Assembly: GCF_037975245.1 (NCBI RefSeq)
Contig: NC_092566.1
Coordinates: 9,530,001-9,594,000, forward strand
From: Apostichopus japonicus
Taxonomy: Eukaryota; Echinodermata; Holothuroidea; Aspidochirotida; Stichopodidae
Direction: 5' to 3'
Length of the DNA: 64,000 nucleotides
Positions within the stretch are counted from its first letter, which is position 1. Every line of letters begins with the position of its first letter. Position numbers and translations under genes: made by a program. The notes below the pieces were generated by a model. It made no database searches and had not been told where the DNA came from. It saw only the letters and a program-made list of their open reading frames with translations. Shown here in pieces: positions 63,001-64,000 of this stretch.

Positions 63001-63375
63001 ACCTATAAAGTTGTCTTGTTTTCAATTGTAGTCAAACGTTTTTTTCTAACAGGTCTAGAAGGCAAGTTATTTTTTTCGTAGCCATGTAGCTTTACAGGAA
63101 GAAAGCCAAAATGGGTTTTAATTAAAACTTCAGTTGTAGATTCTATTTTGGTATTCATTCTTCCTTTCTTTGGACATTGAATGTGACATAGATTTGACAA
63201 TATTCTTTTTCTTTTTACTGCAGAGGGCAACCCTCAGCTGACCTCTGACAGACCAGCTACTGTGTCCATTCTGGTGCTCGATGTCAATGACAACGATCCC
63301 GTATTTACCAGTGCTAATTATGACTTTTACATCAACGAGAACTTTGCAGCAAGTCTCCTGACTAATGTTGGAATG
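3859..63375 (+). CDS. EGF-cadherin transmembrane adhesion protein, 5' part (21 exons, partial)
   Basis: Gene-level entry; the exons are listed separately. Joining 21 exons gives 889 codons with no stop and matching phases at every junction. Domain order: signal peptide (residues 1 to about 29), EGF1 (32-65), EGF2 (69-100), then cadherin repeats: CA1 about 107-207, CA2 208-317, CA3 318-424, CA4 425-538, CA5 539-655, CA6 656-758, CA7 759-862, and the start of CA8. Canonical calcium motifs (DxD, LDRE, DxNDNxP) are clear in CA1, CA6 and CA7 and weaker in CA2-CA5. By family knowledge, such proteins mediate calcium-dependent adhesion at the cell surface. The C-terminal part (further repeats, membrane segment, tail) lies outside the window, so it cannot be assigned to the Fat, Dachsous, CELSR or protocadherin class. 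EGF domains before the first cadherin repeat are not the usual vertebrate order. No upstream exon or promoter was identified. Confidence 0.9.
7994..8244. mobile_element. Small TIR element (MITE candidate)
   Basis: Inverted termini contain a perfect 14-bp match, TGGTACTAAAACAG at 8004-8017 and its complement at 8221-8234, with CCTCC-type sequence outside. The interior (GAATTTTGACCA, GTCAACACAGCATA) recurs in inverted form near 25.3 kb, so it is dispersed. The exact ends and the target duplication are unclear. Confidence 0.55.
8740..9955. repeat. TTTTG / TGTGTG minisatellite array
   Basis: About 1.2 kb of strongly strand-biased T/G sequence made of blocks such as CTTGTTTTGTTTTG, GTGTGTGTGTTC and GTCTTTTTTGTTTTG in variable order. 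Several frames stay open through it, giving Cys/Phe/Val-rich or Lys/Thr-rich translations, but these are repeat artefacts. Confidence 0.93.
11180..11370 (+). mobile_element. tRNA-derived SINE, family A, copy 2
   Basis: Begins at the B box (GAGTTCGAGTCACTCC, matching the pol III consensus) and continues with the same body as the copy at 598, but includes a segment (TTGATAAGCCAATGATGGC) missing there. Ends AGGATCTAAAATACAATAC. The A-box half is not recognisable, so it is 5' truncated or diverged. Confidence 0.75.
12385..12918 (+). pseudogene. LINE (non-LTR retrotransposon) ORF2 3' end, frameshifted
   Basis: Three consecutive frames carry the C-terminal part of a LINE reverse transcriptase protein: a thumb-like segment (KIKLRIFEALLKSIFLYNCE), then RRLRLFGHVARLQEDAPAKV, then NFEEAINLAQDRDTWRRLI before a TAG at 12916. 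The frame changes near 12590 and again at 12760-12766, where a TACTGTA motif accounts for the shift. A short (TAC)n tail follows (12929-12943), as at many LINE 3' ends. The 5' part is missing, as usual for dead-on-arrival copies. Confidence 0.8.
12760..12766. repeat. TACTGTA excision-footprint candidate in LINE remnant
   Basis: TACTGTA here breaks the LINE reading frame and leads to a stop 18 bases downstream. Taking out five bases (one TA plus CTG) rejoins the upstream frame to the conserved GRPG-containing segment. This is what a Tc1-type excision scar at a TA would do. Confidence 0.7.
13961..14071 (+). CDS. Cadherin gene exon 2: EGF-like domain 1
   Basis: Thirty-seven codons between phase-1 introns, acceptor TTTTCTTCAG and donor GTAAGT. 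Six cysteines at residues 32, 37, 43, 54, 56 and 65 fit the EGF spacing, with QNGATC and CRAGFSGPRC as the typical landmarks. The Asp/Glu preceding the first cysteine in calcium-binding EGFs is absent, so this is probably a non-calcium-binding EGF. The symmetric 1-1 exon is the classic shuffled EGF module. Confidence 0.92.
   Translation, partial: RALPAAVRMGLRVRWTRSRKLSYVTVVPASVVQGVA
14339..14526 (+). mobile_element. tRNA-derived SINE, family A, copy 3 (5' truncated)
   Basis: Starts inside the B-box region (TTAGAGTCACTCCAAGATTA) immediately after a run of 15 C. The body matches the copy at 11.2 kb closely and ends in (ATAC)3. It lies 270 bp downstream of EGF exon 2. Confidence 0.75.
15925..16205. 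repeat. Two-unit direct repeat of about 140 bp
   Basis: Two units share GTGAACAT, ATCTC(C/A)AGAAG, GTAACCTAGA, TCATACTTG, CATGTGGAT, TTGAGTACAAGAACC and AAAGGTCA. The second starts near 16074. The theme (clause order around TCATAC/CTTGG...TACCC) resembles the 302-bp satellite at 54.5 kb. Confidence 0.7.
16700..18050. repeat. Degenerate tandem repeat region
   Basis: Recurring themes AAAGTCATCAACACACT, ACAGTGATTTT, GGTTCATTTTCCTTG and ATCCATTTATCG appear at irregular spacing of roughly 150-200 bp. Copies are strongly diverged. Five TACAGTA/TACTGTA motifs fall in it. Confidence 0.5.
18280..18384 (+). CDS. Cadherin gene exon 3: EGF-like domain 2
   Basis: Thirty-five codons, again a symmetric 1-1 exon. 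Acceptor TTTTTTCCCAG, donor GTAAAG. Cysteines at residues 69, 74, 80, 89, 91 and 100, with CKNGGSC and CTYGYGGFYC, give a complete EGF-like fold. It follows EGF1 with almost no linker and leads directly into the segment before the first cadherin repeat. Confidence 0.92.
19746..20205. repeat. Pair of about 70-bp direct repeats
   Basis: 19755-19815 and 20147-20205 share ATGACATCAT(T/C)GAGCC, CATGTGCCT and TTTATTTATTACA, with a 390-bp offset. They may be remnants of a longer duplication. Confidence 0.6.
20342..21113. mobile_element. Long inverted-repeat transposon built of TTCATAAGG units, 8-bp target duplication
   Basis: The left half repeats GTT(C/T)GTTATTCATAA-type units and the right half the complement, so nearly the whole element is a giant imperfect hairpin centred near 20.69 kb. 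Ends share CAGC(C/T)CGATATTCATAAGG. Flanks are GTTCTCCC at 20334-20341 and 21114-21121, a perfect 8-bp duplication, suggesting hAT-like insertion. There is no transposase frame. Confidence 0.82.
22310..22880. repeat. Degenerate TGAAAGTTTTC tandem repeat
   Basis: Units containing AAGTACTTGAAAGTTTTCAA and TTGGCTGCAATGTTAGCATG recur at about 22.33, 22.56, 22.69 and 22.77 kb. Divergence is high. Translations of it are not considered genes. Confidence 0.6.
23230..23470. mobile_element. 241-bp hAT-like MITE
   Basis: Perfect 14-bp inverted termini CATAGGCGTAGGAG / CTCCTACGCCTATG. Flanks TCATGAAC and TCGTGAAC form an 8-bp duplication with one change. Inside the left end is a run of 15 G. A partial relative is nested at 1331. 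Confidence 0.82.
24895..25015. repeat. CTACCCTGTTCCC minisatellite
   Basis: About nine degenerate units of 12-13 bases (CTACCCTGTTCC(C/T), CTACCCTGCTCCT and so on). One unit contains TACTGTA at 24955, lengthening it relative to its neighbours. Confidence 0.8.
25300..25400 (-). mobile_element. Fragment related to the TIR element at 8.0 kb
   Basis: Read on the minus strand it contains AAGAATTTTGACCA, GACCATATTTGAATATCTAG and CCAACACAGCATA, paralleling the interior of the 7994-8244 element. The termini were not identified. Confidence 0.5.
26454..26560. repeat. ATT/AAT-rich simple repeat
   Basis: Imperfect run of TTATTA and ATAATTATT blocks; a shorter ATT run lies at 26762-26790. Confidence 0.8.
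28582..28620. repeat. CAGTTY microsatellite
   Basis: Six tandem hexamers alternating CAGTTC and CAGTTT. Confidence 0.85.
30211..30217. repeat. TACAGTA footprint candidate in satellite unit 3
   Basis: Other units read ATTGTAGAGTAGCC; this unit reads ATTGTACAGTAGAGTAGCC. The difference is a five-base insertion (CAGTA) at a TA. Confidence 0.75.
30401..30407. repeat. TACAGTA footprint candidate in satellite unit 4
   Basis: Other units read GCAATTATAGCATG; this one reads GCAATTATACAGTAGCATG, again a five-base insertion turning TA into TACAGTA. Confidence 0.75.
30668..30674. repeat. TACTGTA footprint candidate in satellite unit 5
   Basis: Other units read CACTGTAGGCAAGC; this one reads GACTGTACTGTAGGCAAGC, a five-base insertion of the opposite orientation (CTG). 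Confidence 0.7.
30991..31062 (+). CDS. Cadherin gene exon 4: start of cadherin repeat 1
   Basis: Residues 103-126, acceptor TGCTTTTCAG, donor GTATTG, phases 1-1. It carries the N-terminal strand of a cadherin repeat: NSPPFFTDSPSI followed by TVPEDTLPG, the usual P-x-F ... V-x-E-x-x-x-x-G start. The Glu of the PED motif is the expected calcium ligand. It lies 200 bp after a satellite array. Confidence 0.88.
31224..31292. repeat. Polypurine GGGAGGAAAG tract
   Basis: Almost uninterrupted purine run of G(G)AG and GGAAG blocks in the intron between exons 4 and 5; a similar tract lies at 33122-33235. Confidence 0.8.
31569..31711 (+). CDS. Cadherin gene exon 5: core of cadherin repeat 1
   Basis: Residues 127-174, entering in phase 1 and leaving in phase 0. 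Contains TASDSDGD (the DxD calcium motif), FSIGSTTGRLILAQ and LDRE at the exon end, all in the standard cadherin order. The acceptor (CTTCAAAG) has a weak pyrimidine tract; it was chosen because it keeps the frame and the domain intact. Confidence 0.88.
33600..33653 (+). CDS. Cadherin gene exon 6: strand of cadherin repeat 1
   Basis: Eighteen codons, phase 0-0, donor GTGAGC. It reads QNEVYFLDVRIRDETNQT, the strand that normally follows LDRE in a cadherin repeat (Y-x-L-x-V-x-x-x-D). Acceptor ends TTTCCGAAG. The exon is very short but fits between its neighbours in frame. Confidence 0.82.
34419..34619 (+). CDS. Cadherin gene exon 7: end of repeat 1, start of repeat 2
   Basis: Sixty-seven codons, phase 0-0, acceptor TTTTTAAG, donor GTAAGA. 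LLLVEDVNDNAPVF (residues 198-211) is the canonical linker between cadherin repeats 1 and 2. Repeat 2 then starts with YTINVTENSSTG and IADDADKGINGIV, the latter carrying the acidic calcium-binding residues. Confidence 0.92.
35655..35759 (+). CDS. Cadherin gene exon 8: middle of cadherin repeat 2
   Basis: Thirty-five codons, phase 0-0, acceptor TTGTTCAAG. Reads DLFAISSTGWLTLENDLDFE followed by a strand ending FITVIAK. LDFE takes the place of LDRE, keeping the acidic ends but losing the Arg. The order fits the second half of a cadherin repeat. Confidence 0.88.
36525..36650 (+). CDS. Cadherin gene exon 9: end of repeat 2, start of repeat 3
   Basis: Forty-two codons, phase 0-0, donor GTGAGA. DSGTPYLNSS then VTVIVEDLQDSPPAF is the end of repeat 2 and the linker. 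The linker has lost the NDN of the canonical DxNDNxP motif (EDLQDSPPAF), so calcium binding between repeats 2 and 3 is probably weak. YDTSISETTPE starts repeat 3. Confidence 0.88.
38525..38570 (+). mobile_element. Possible Penelope-like element fragment with hammerhead-like motif
   Basis: TTGAAGA (38533-38539), a hairpin GATCC-TGCTA-GGATC (38541-38555), then AAAACGTC. This has the layout of the hammerhead core (CUGANGA, stem II, GAAA) but with C to T and G to A changes, so it is probably inactive. Penelope-like elements are known to carry such motifs. No reverse transcriptase is visible nearby. Confidence 0.4.
39115..40377. mobile_element. Nested hAT-like element, 1263 bp
   Basis: Ends CAGGGTCAGAAATAAGC and, inverted, CAGGGTAGGAATTAAG; flanks CATTGCAA at 39107-39114 and 40378-40385 are a perfect 8-bp duplication. 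The interior contains two related segments (about 39420-39600 and 39660-39840) sharing CATGTTAGCCTAACAACC and ATGTAGCCTAACCATCGG. It inserted into the outer element, so it is younger. Confidence 0.87.
40541..41218. mobile_element. Probable third hAT-like element inside the outer one
   Basis: Ends CAGGGGCGTTGCC and, inverted, CAGGGGCGTAGCC match at 12 of 13 positions. The flanks do not repeat directly; instead TTAGTAC on the left mirrors GTACTAA on the right, as if the inverted repeat continued or a rearrangement had occurred. Confidence 0.6.
42472..42876. mobile_element. 405-bp TIR element, possibly Harbinger-like
   Basis: Ends AGGCCC(A)GGCACACTA and, inverted, AGGCCCGGTCACACTAC, followed by CGAT-rich sequence (ATCCGATTTT motifs) throughout. 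Flanking trinucleotides TTA and CTA could be a diverged 3-bp duplication, which would suggest PIF/Harbinger. There is no transposase. Confidence 0.65.
46070..46215. repeat. Tandem duplication of a 60-bp segment
   Basis: Two copies share ATTGTTTTACA, ACTCTAT and CATTTTTCCTT ending in a G run (6 and about 12 G). Confidence 0.6.
47240..47335. repeat. Three-unit CAATAACCATCATCAATATT repeat
   Basis: Units of about 31 bases starting CAGTCAATAACCATCATCAA; the third has drifted. It follows a G run at 47202-47213. Confidence 0.75.
47656..47734 (+). CDS. Cadherin gene exon 10: cadherin repeat 3
   Basis: Enters in phase 0, leaves in phase 1. Acceptor TTCTTCTTCTCCAG is strong; donor GTACGT. Reads NSLVVTISAFDQDVGNPNEI and QYTIVS, which continues repeat 3 directly from exon 9 across an 11-kb intron. 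FDQDVG supplies the DxD motif. Confidence 0.88.
48080..49015. repeat. 40-42-bp satellite, about 23 units
   Basis: Unit built from CCAGCCAATACTTAATGTTG followed by TTGAGTATCTCTACATAGAT. Variants GAGCATCTCTACATATAGAT (two bases longer), GCGTATC and GCATATC occur in blocks, pointing to local duplication of multi-unit segments. It fills the intron between exons 10 and 11. Confidence 0.95.
49314..49432 (+). CDS. Cadherin gene exon 11: cadherin repeat 3
   Basis: Enters in phase 1, leaves in phase 0; acceptor CATTTTGCAG, donor GTAAGG. NDEDYFIIIPILTNGYLSLS then KQLDRE and FTLTVR give the standard F-x-I ... G-x-L ... LDRE ... L-x-V series of a cadherin repeat. Just upstream the intron holds a run of 19 C. 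Confidence 0.88.
50227..50394 (+). CDS. Cadherin gene exon 12: end of repeat 3, start of repeat 4
   Basis: Fifty-six codons, phase 0-0, donor GTGAGC. The domain reads TTFNITVLDVVDESPYF, then IYFVQIPEEEPSGTTLS. The 3-4 linker (DVVDESP) lacks the NDN residues. Two in-frame acceptors are possible, giving starts at 50227 or 50239; neither has a good pyrimidine tract. The donor side and the reading frame are firm. Confidence 0.82.
51204..51353 (+). CDS. Cadherin gene exon 13: cadherin repeat 4
   Basis: Fifty codons, phase 0-0, acceptor TTTTGTGTCACAG. Reads HLELINPDNFPFALTN ... TTSLRTTDVLDYEENPSYIL. LDYE replaces LDRE, and the DxD motif is not recognisable in this repeat. Repeat 4 is therefore the most divergent one and was assigned by position and secondary pattern. 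Confidence 0.85.
51899..52190 (+). mobile_element. tRNA-derived SINE, family B
   Basis: A-box-like TGGCCAAGTAGATAAAGG (from 51910) and B box GGGTTCGATACCAGG (51972-51986) are spaced as in a tRNA. A non-tRNA body of about 150 bp follows, then an ATT-rich tail (about 52153-52187). It sits in the intron after exon 13. Confidence 0.72.
52922..53030 (+). CDS. Cadherin gene exon 14: end of repeat 4
   Basis: Enters in phase 0, leaves in phase 1, after a strong TTCTTCTTCTCTCAG acceptor. Ends with MVIVGIEDINDNRPVF (residues 527-542), a fully canonical calcium-binding linker into repeat 5. The first half (VNVSKTNTETKQLFTAS) is an exposed loop with a possible N-glycosylation site NVS. Confidence 0.9.
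53416..53555 (+). CDS. Cadherin gene exon 15: start of cadherin repeat 5
   Basis: Enters in phase 1, leaves in phase 0. Reads IYEVPLTEGLPVGTPFLQL then EATDADSDQYSNIIYSF, i.e. the first strand with its Glu and the DxD motif of repeat 5. Acceptor TGCCCGCAG, donor GTAAGA. Confidence 0.88.
53855..54110. repeat. (CCT)n then (CCCCT)n polypyrimidine tract
   Basis: About 50 uninterrupted CCT triplets (to 54007), then CCCCTC-type units and a C run ending at 54105. Translations (poly-Arg on the minus strand) are artefacts. It lies 300 bp after exon 15. Confidence 0.95.
54451..54506. repeat. (GT)n microsatellite
   Basis: About 27 GT dinucleotides with two interruptions (ATGC, CT), immediately before the 302-bp satellite. 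Confidence 0.92.
54511..55575. repeat. 302-bp satellite, 3.5 units
   Basis: Units start AAGCTTGAAATTAGG near 54511, 54816, 55118 and 55420. Each has AGCAATCCCAAGGT, TACATAGGTTACCCATCATG, GAGTGGGCGGGGCTTAGAG and GAGGGGCGGGGCTAAG. The last unit breaks off at a tRNA-like fragment. Units are highly similar. Confidence 0.93.
55577..55645 (-). mobile_element. tRNA-like SINE fragment
   Basis: Read on the minus strand, a B box GGGGTTCGACTCCTGG is preceded by a tRNA-like arm (TGGGGTAGAATTCCGACTTG). It interrupts the last unit of the 302-bp satellite, so it inserted after, or marks the edge of, that array. Confidence 0.55.
56750..57090. repeat. (AAT)n microsatellite
   Basis: About 110 triplets, mostly AAT/ATA with interspersed AGT and AAC triplets. 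Long translations in five frames (poly-Asn, poly-Ile, poly-Leu) come only from the repeat. Confidence 0.96.
57602..58050. mobile_element. Mariner-type MITE, 449 bp, TA target duplication
   Basis: Inverted ends GGGTGTTCCGAAAGTTCGTT and, inverted, GGGTGTCCCGAAAGTTTGTT, continuing CCGCCCT, flanked by TA at 57600-57601 and 58051-58052. This terminus is typical of mariner elements. No transposase DDD/E frame is visible. Confidence 0.82.
58707..58843 (+). CDS. Cadherin gene exon 16: cadherin repeat 5
   Basis: Enters in phase 0, leaves in phase 2 (donor GTAAGT). Reads DYFNISSTTGLITTTVVFDF, where FDFE stands at the LDRE position, then IDFFVFATNVNP. The acceptor (TTGATAG) has a modest pyrimidine tract, but frame and domain order agree on both sides. 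Confidence 0.85.
58868..59125. repeat. TA-rich microsatellites flanking a SINE fragment
   Basis: ATATATAC/ATATAA runs at 58868-58939 and 59048-59122, with the minus-strand tRNA-like fragment between. Confidence 0.85.
58940..59045 (-). mobile_element. tRNA-like SINE fragment
   Basis: On the minus strand a B-box-like GGGTTCCAATCCGGTGG is preceded by GTCCGCATACAGAGTGGG. It is flanked on both sides by TA microsatellites, which may have seeded from its tail. The body is short and truncated. Confidence 0.5.
59126..60525 (+). other. Remainder of intron 16
   Basis: Contains the family B-like SINE head and, at 60095-60215, a stretch ending CAAACTCAACTCAAACTC that looks like the 3' end of a short retroelement. 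Otherwise nothing recognisable. Confidence 0.45.
59695..59800 (+). mobile_element. tRNA-derived SINE head, family B-like
   Basis: A-box-like TGGTCAACTGGATAAAGG (59702) and B box GTGGGTTCACTCCCTGG (59768) resemble the head of the element at 51.9 kb. The downstream body differs and its end could not be fixed; a SINE-like stretch continues to about 60215. Confidence 0.6.
60526..60625 (+). CDS. Cadherin gene exon 17: end of repeat 5, start of repeat 6
   Basis: Enters in phase 2, leaves in phase 0. SALVRVLLQDANDNPPIF (residues 642-659) is a canonical repeat linker. YSICIPE begins repeat 6. Acceptor CACCGACAG, donor GTGGGT. Confidence 0.9.
61340..61439 (+). CDS. Cadherin gene exon 18: cadherin repeat 6
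   Basis: Enters in phase 0, leaves in phase 1. ISVTDLTATDEDVGSSGMVE carries the DxD motif and the following G-x-x-G turn; YYIISDNPF ends the exon. Acceptor TTTCCTGCCATAG, donor GTAAGT. Confidence 0.88.
62041..62276 (+). CDS. Cadherin gene exon 19: end of repeat 6, start of repeat 7
   Basis: Enters in phase 1, leaves in phase 0, the longest exon here. Contains FSIDKTTGNVAVGDSLDRE, LTILANDLGEPPLSATV, then the canonical linker VSDVNDNKPQW (residues 752-762) and the first strand of repeat 7 (FNLSENTLPGPVGA). All calcium motifs of repeat 6 are present. Confidence 0.93.
62750..62918 (+). CDS. Cadherin gene exon 20: cadherin repeat 7
   Basis: Enters in phase 0, leaves in phase 1. VEAFDLDEGRNADLLYQIV has the DxD motif; FVIDTQSGEISLIGSLDRE and LTIVVRDG follow in standard order. 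Acceptor AATTTTCAG, donor GTGAGT. Confidence 0.93.
63224..63375 (+). CDS. Cadherin gene exon 21: end of repeat 7, start of repeat 8
   Basis: Enters in phase 1, leaves in phase 0 at donor GTAAGT. VSILVLDVNDNDPVF (residues 852-866) is a canonical linker; YDFYINENFAASLLTNVGM starts repeat 8. The next exon is beyond the window, so the gene is open at its 3' side. Confidence 0.92.
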
Positions 63376-63429
63376 GTAAGTGATTGTTTTCAGTAGTAGG
63401 AGGTCAAGTGCCGGCCGGCTGCTAGACGG

Positions 63430-64000
63430 CTGCATGTACACATGTGGACCTATGGATACACGTATTTAGATACGCATACACTAAATGTACATATGCATGC
63501 ACATATCTTCATATACAGCTTCATTTGGACATATAGATACACATATTTAGATAAACATGCACTAAATGTACATATACACACACATATTTTCATATGCATG
63601 CACATATGGACACATTTATACACATATCTTCATATACACATATGGACATATGGATACACATATCTTCATATACATACACATATGGACATATGGATACTTG
63701 TATCAAGATACGCATACACTAAATGTGTATATGCATGCACATATCTTCATATGCATGCACATATGGACACATTTATACACATATCTTCATATACACATAT
63801 GGACATATGGATACACATATCTTCATATACATACACATATGGACATATGGATACTTGTATTAAGATATGCATACACTAAATGTACGTATGCATGCACATA
63901 TCTTCATATACAGCTTCATATGGACCCATGGATACACGTATTTAGATACGCATACACTAAATGTACCATATGTCATGCACATATCTTTAAATACATACAC
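63430..64000. repeat. CATATGGACATATGGATACA tandem array (runs off the window)
   Basis: Short units CACATATCTTCATATAC and CATATGGACATATGGATAC combine into a higher-order period of about 157 bp (GGATACTTGTAT near 63692 and 63849). The open frames through it are artefacts of a stop-poor repeat. Confidence 0.9.

Noticed and set aside
63442-63879. 145-codon frame rich in His/Tyr/Thr
   Set aside because: Lies wholly in the ATAC-type tandem array; its internal periodicity is that of the repeat.
63430-64000. CRISPR-like array
   Set aside because: This is eukaryotic DNA, and the periodic units have no unique spacers.

Overview
This is animal nuclear DNA. It is AT-rich and dominated by introns, and it carries the 5' part of one large gene on the + strand. 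Twenty-one exons can be chained in frame, with GT/AG borders and compatible phases throughout, from a start codon at 3859 to a donor at 63376. Together they give 2667 coding bases (889 codons), and the gene runs on past the right edge. The product is a secreted or type I membrane cadherin: a signal peptide, two EGF-like domains, seven complete cadherin repeats and the start of an eighth. The mix of tRNA-derived SINEs, hAT and mariner MITEs, a LINE remnant and a possible Penelope-type fragment suggests a marine invertebrate, perhaps a deuterostome. The taxon cannot be fixed from this window.

Layout: 1-3858 is upstream DNA with a 48-bp near-palindrome, a SINE and a 780-bp hAT-like element with perfect target duplications. 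3859-3949 is the signal-peptide exon. 3950-13960 is a 10-kb intron holding a 1.2-kb TTTTG/TGTG array, a second SINE copy and a LINE 3' end. 13961-18384 has the two EGF exons. 18385-30990 is a 12.6-kb intron with two TIR elements and a 160-bp satellite. 30991-36650 encodes cadherin repeats 1-2 and the start of 3. 36651-47655 is an 11-kb intron holding nested hAT elements. 47656-63375 has twelve further exons separated by satellites, microsatellites and SINE pieces. 63430-64000 is an ATAC-rich tandem array.

The most unusual signal is not a gene. The 7-mers TACAGTA and TACTGTA occur about 62 times by hand count, against roughly 13 expected from base composition. In three units of the 160-bp satellite, and in the LINE remnant, the motif can be read as a five-base insertion at a TA. 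In the LINE, removing the five bases restores the reading frame. TA-CAG-TA / TA-CTG-TA is the known excision scar of Sleeping Beauty-like Tc1 transposons, so the window looks peppered with scars of a TA-targeting cut-and-paste element whose full copies are absent here.
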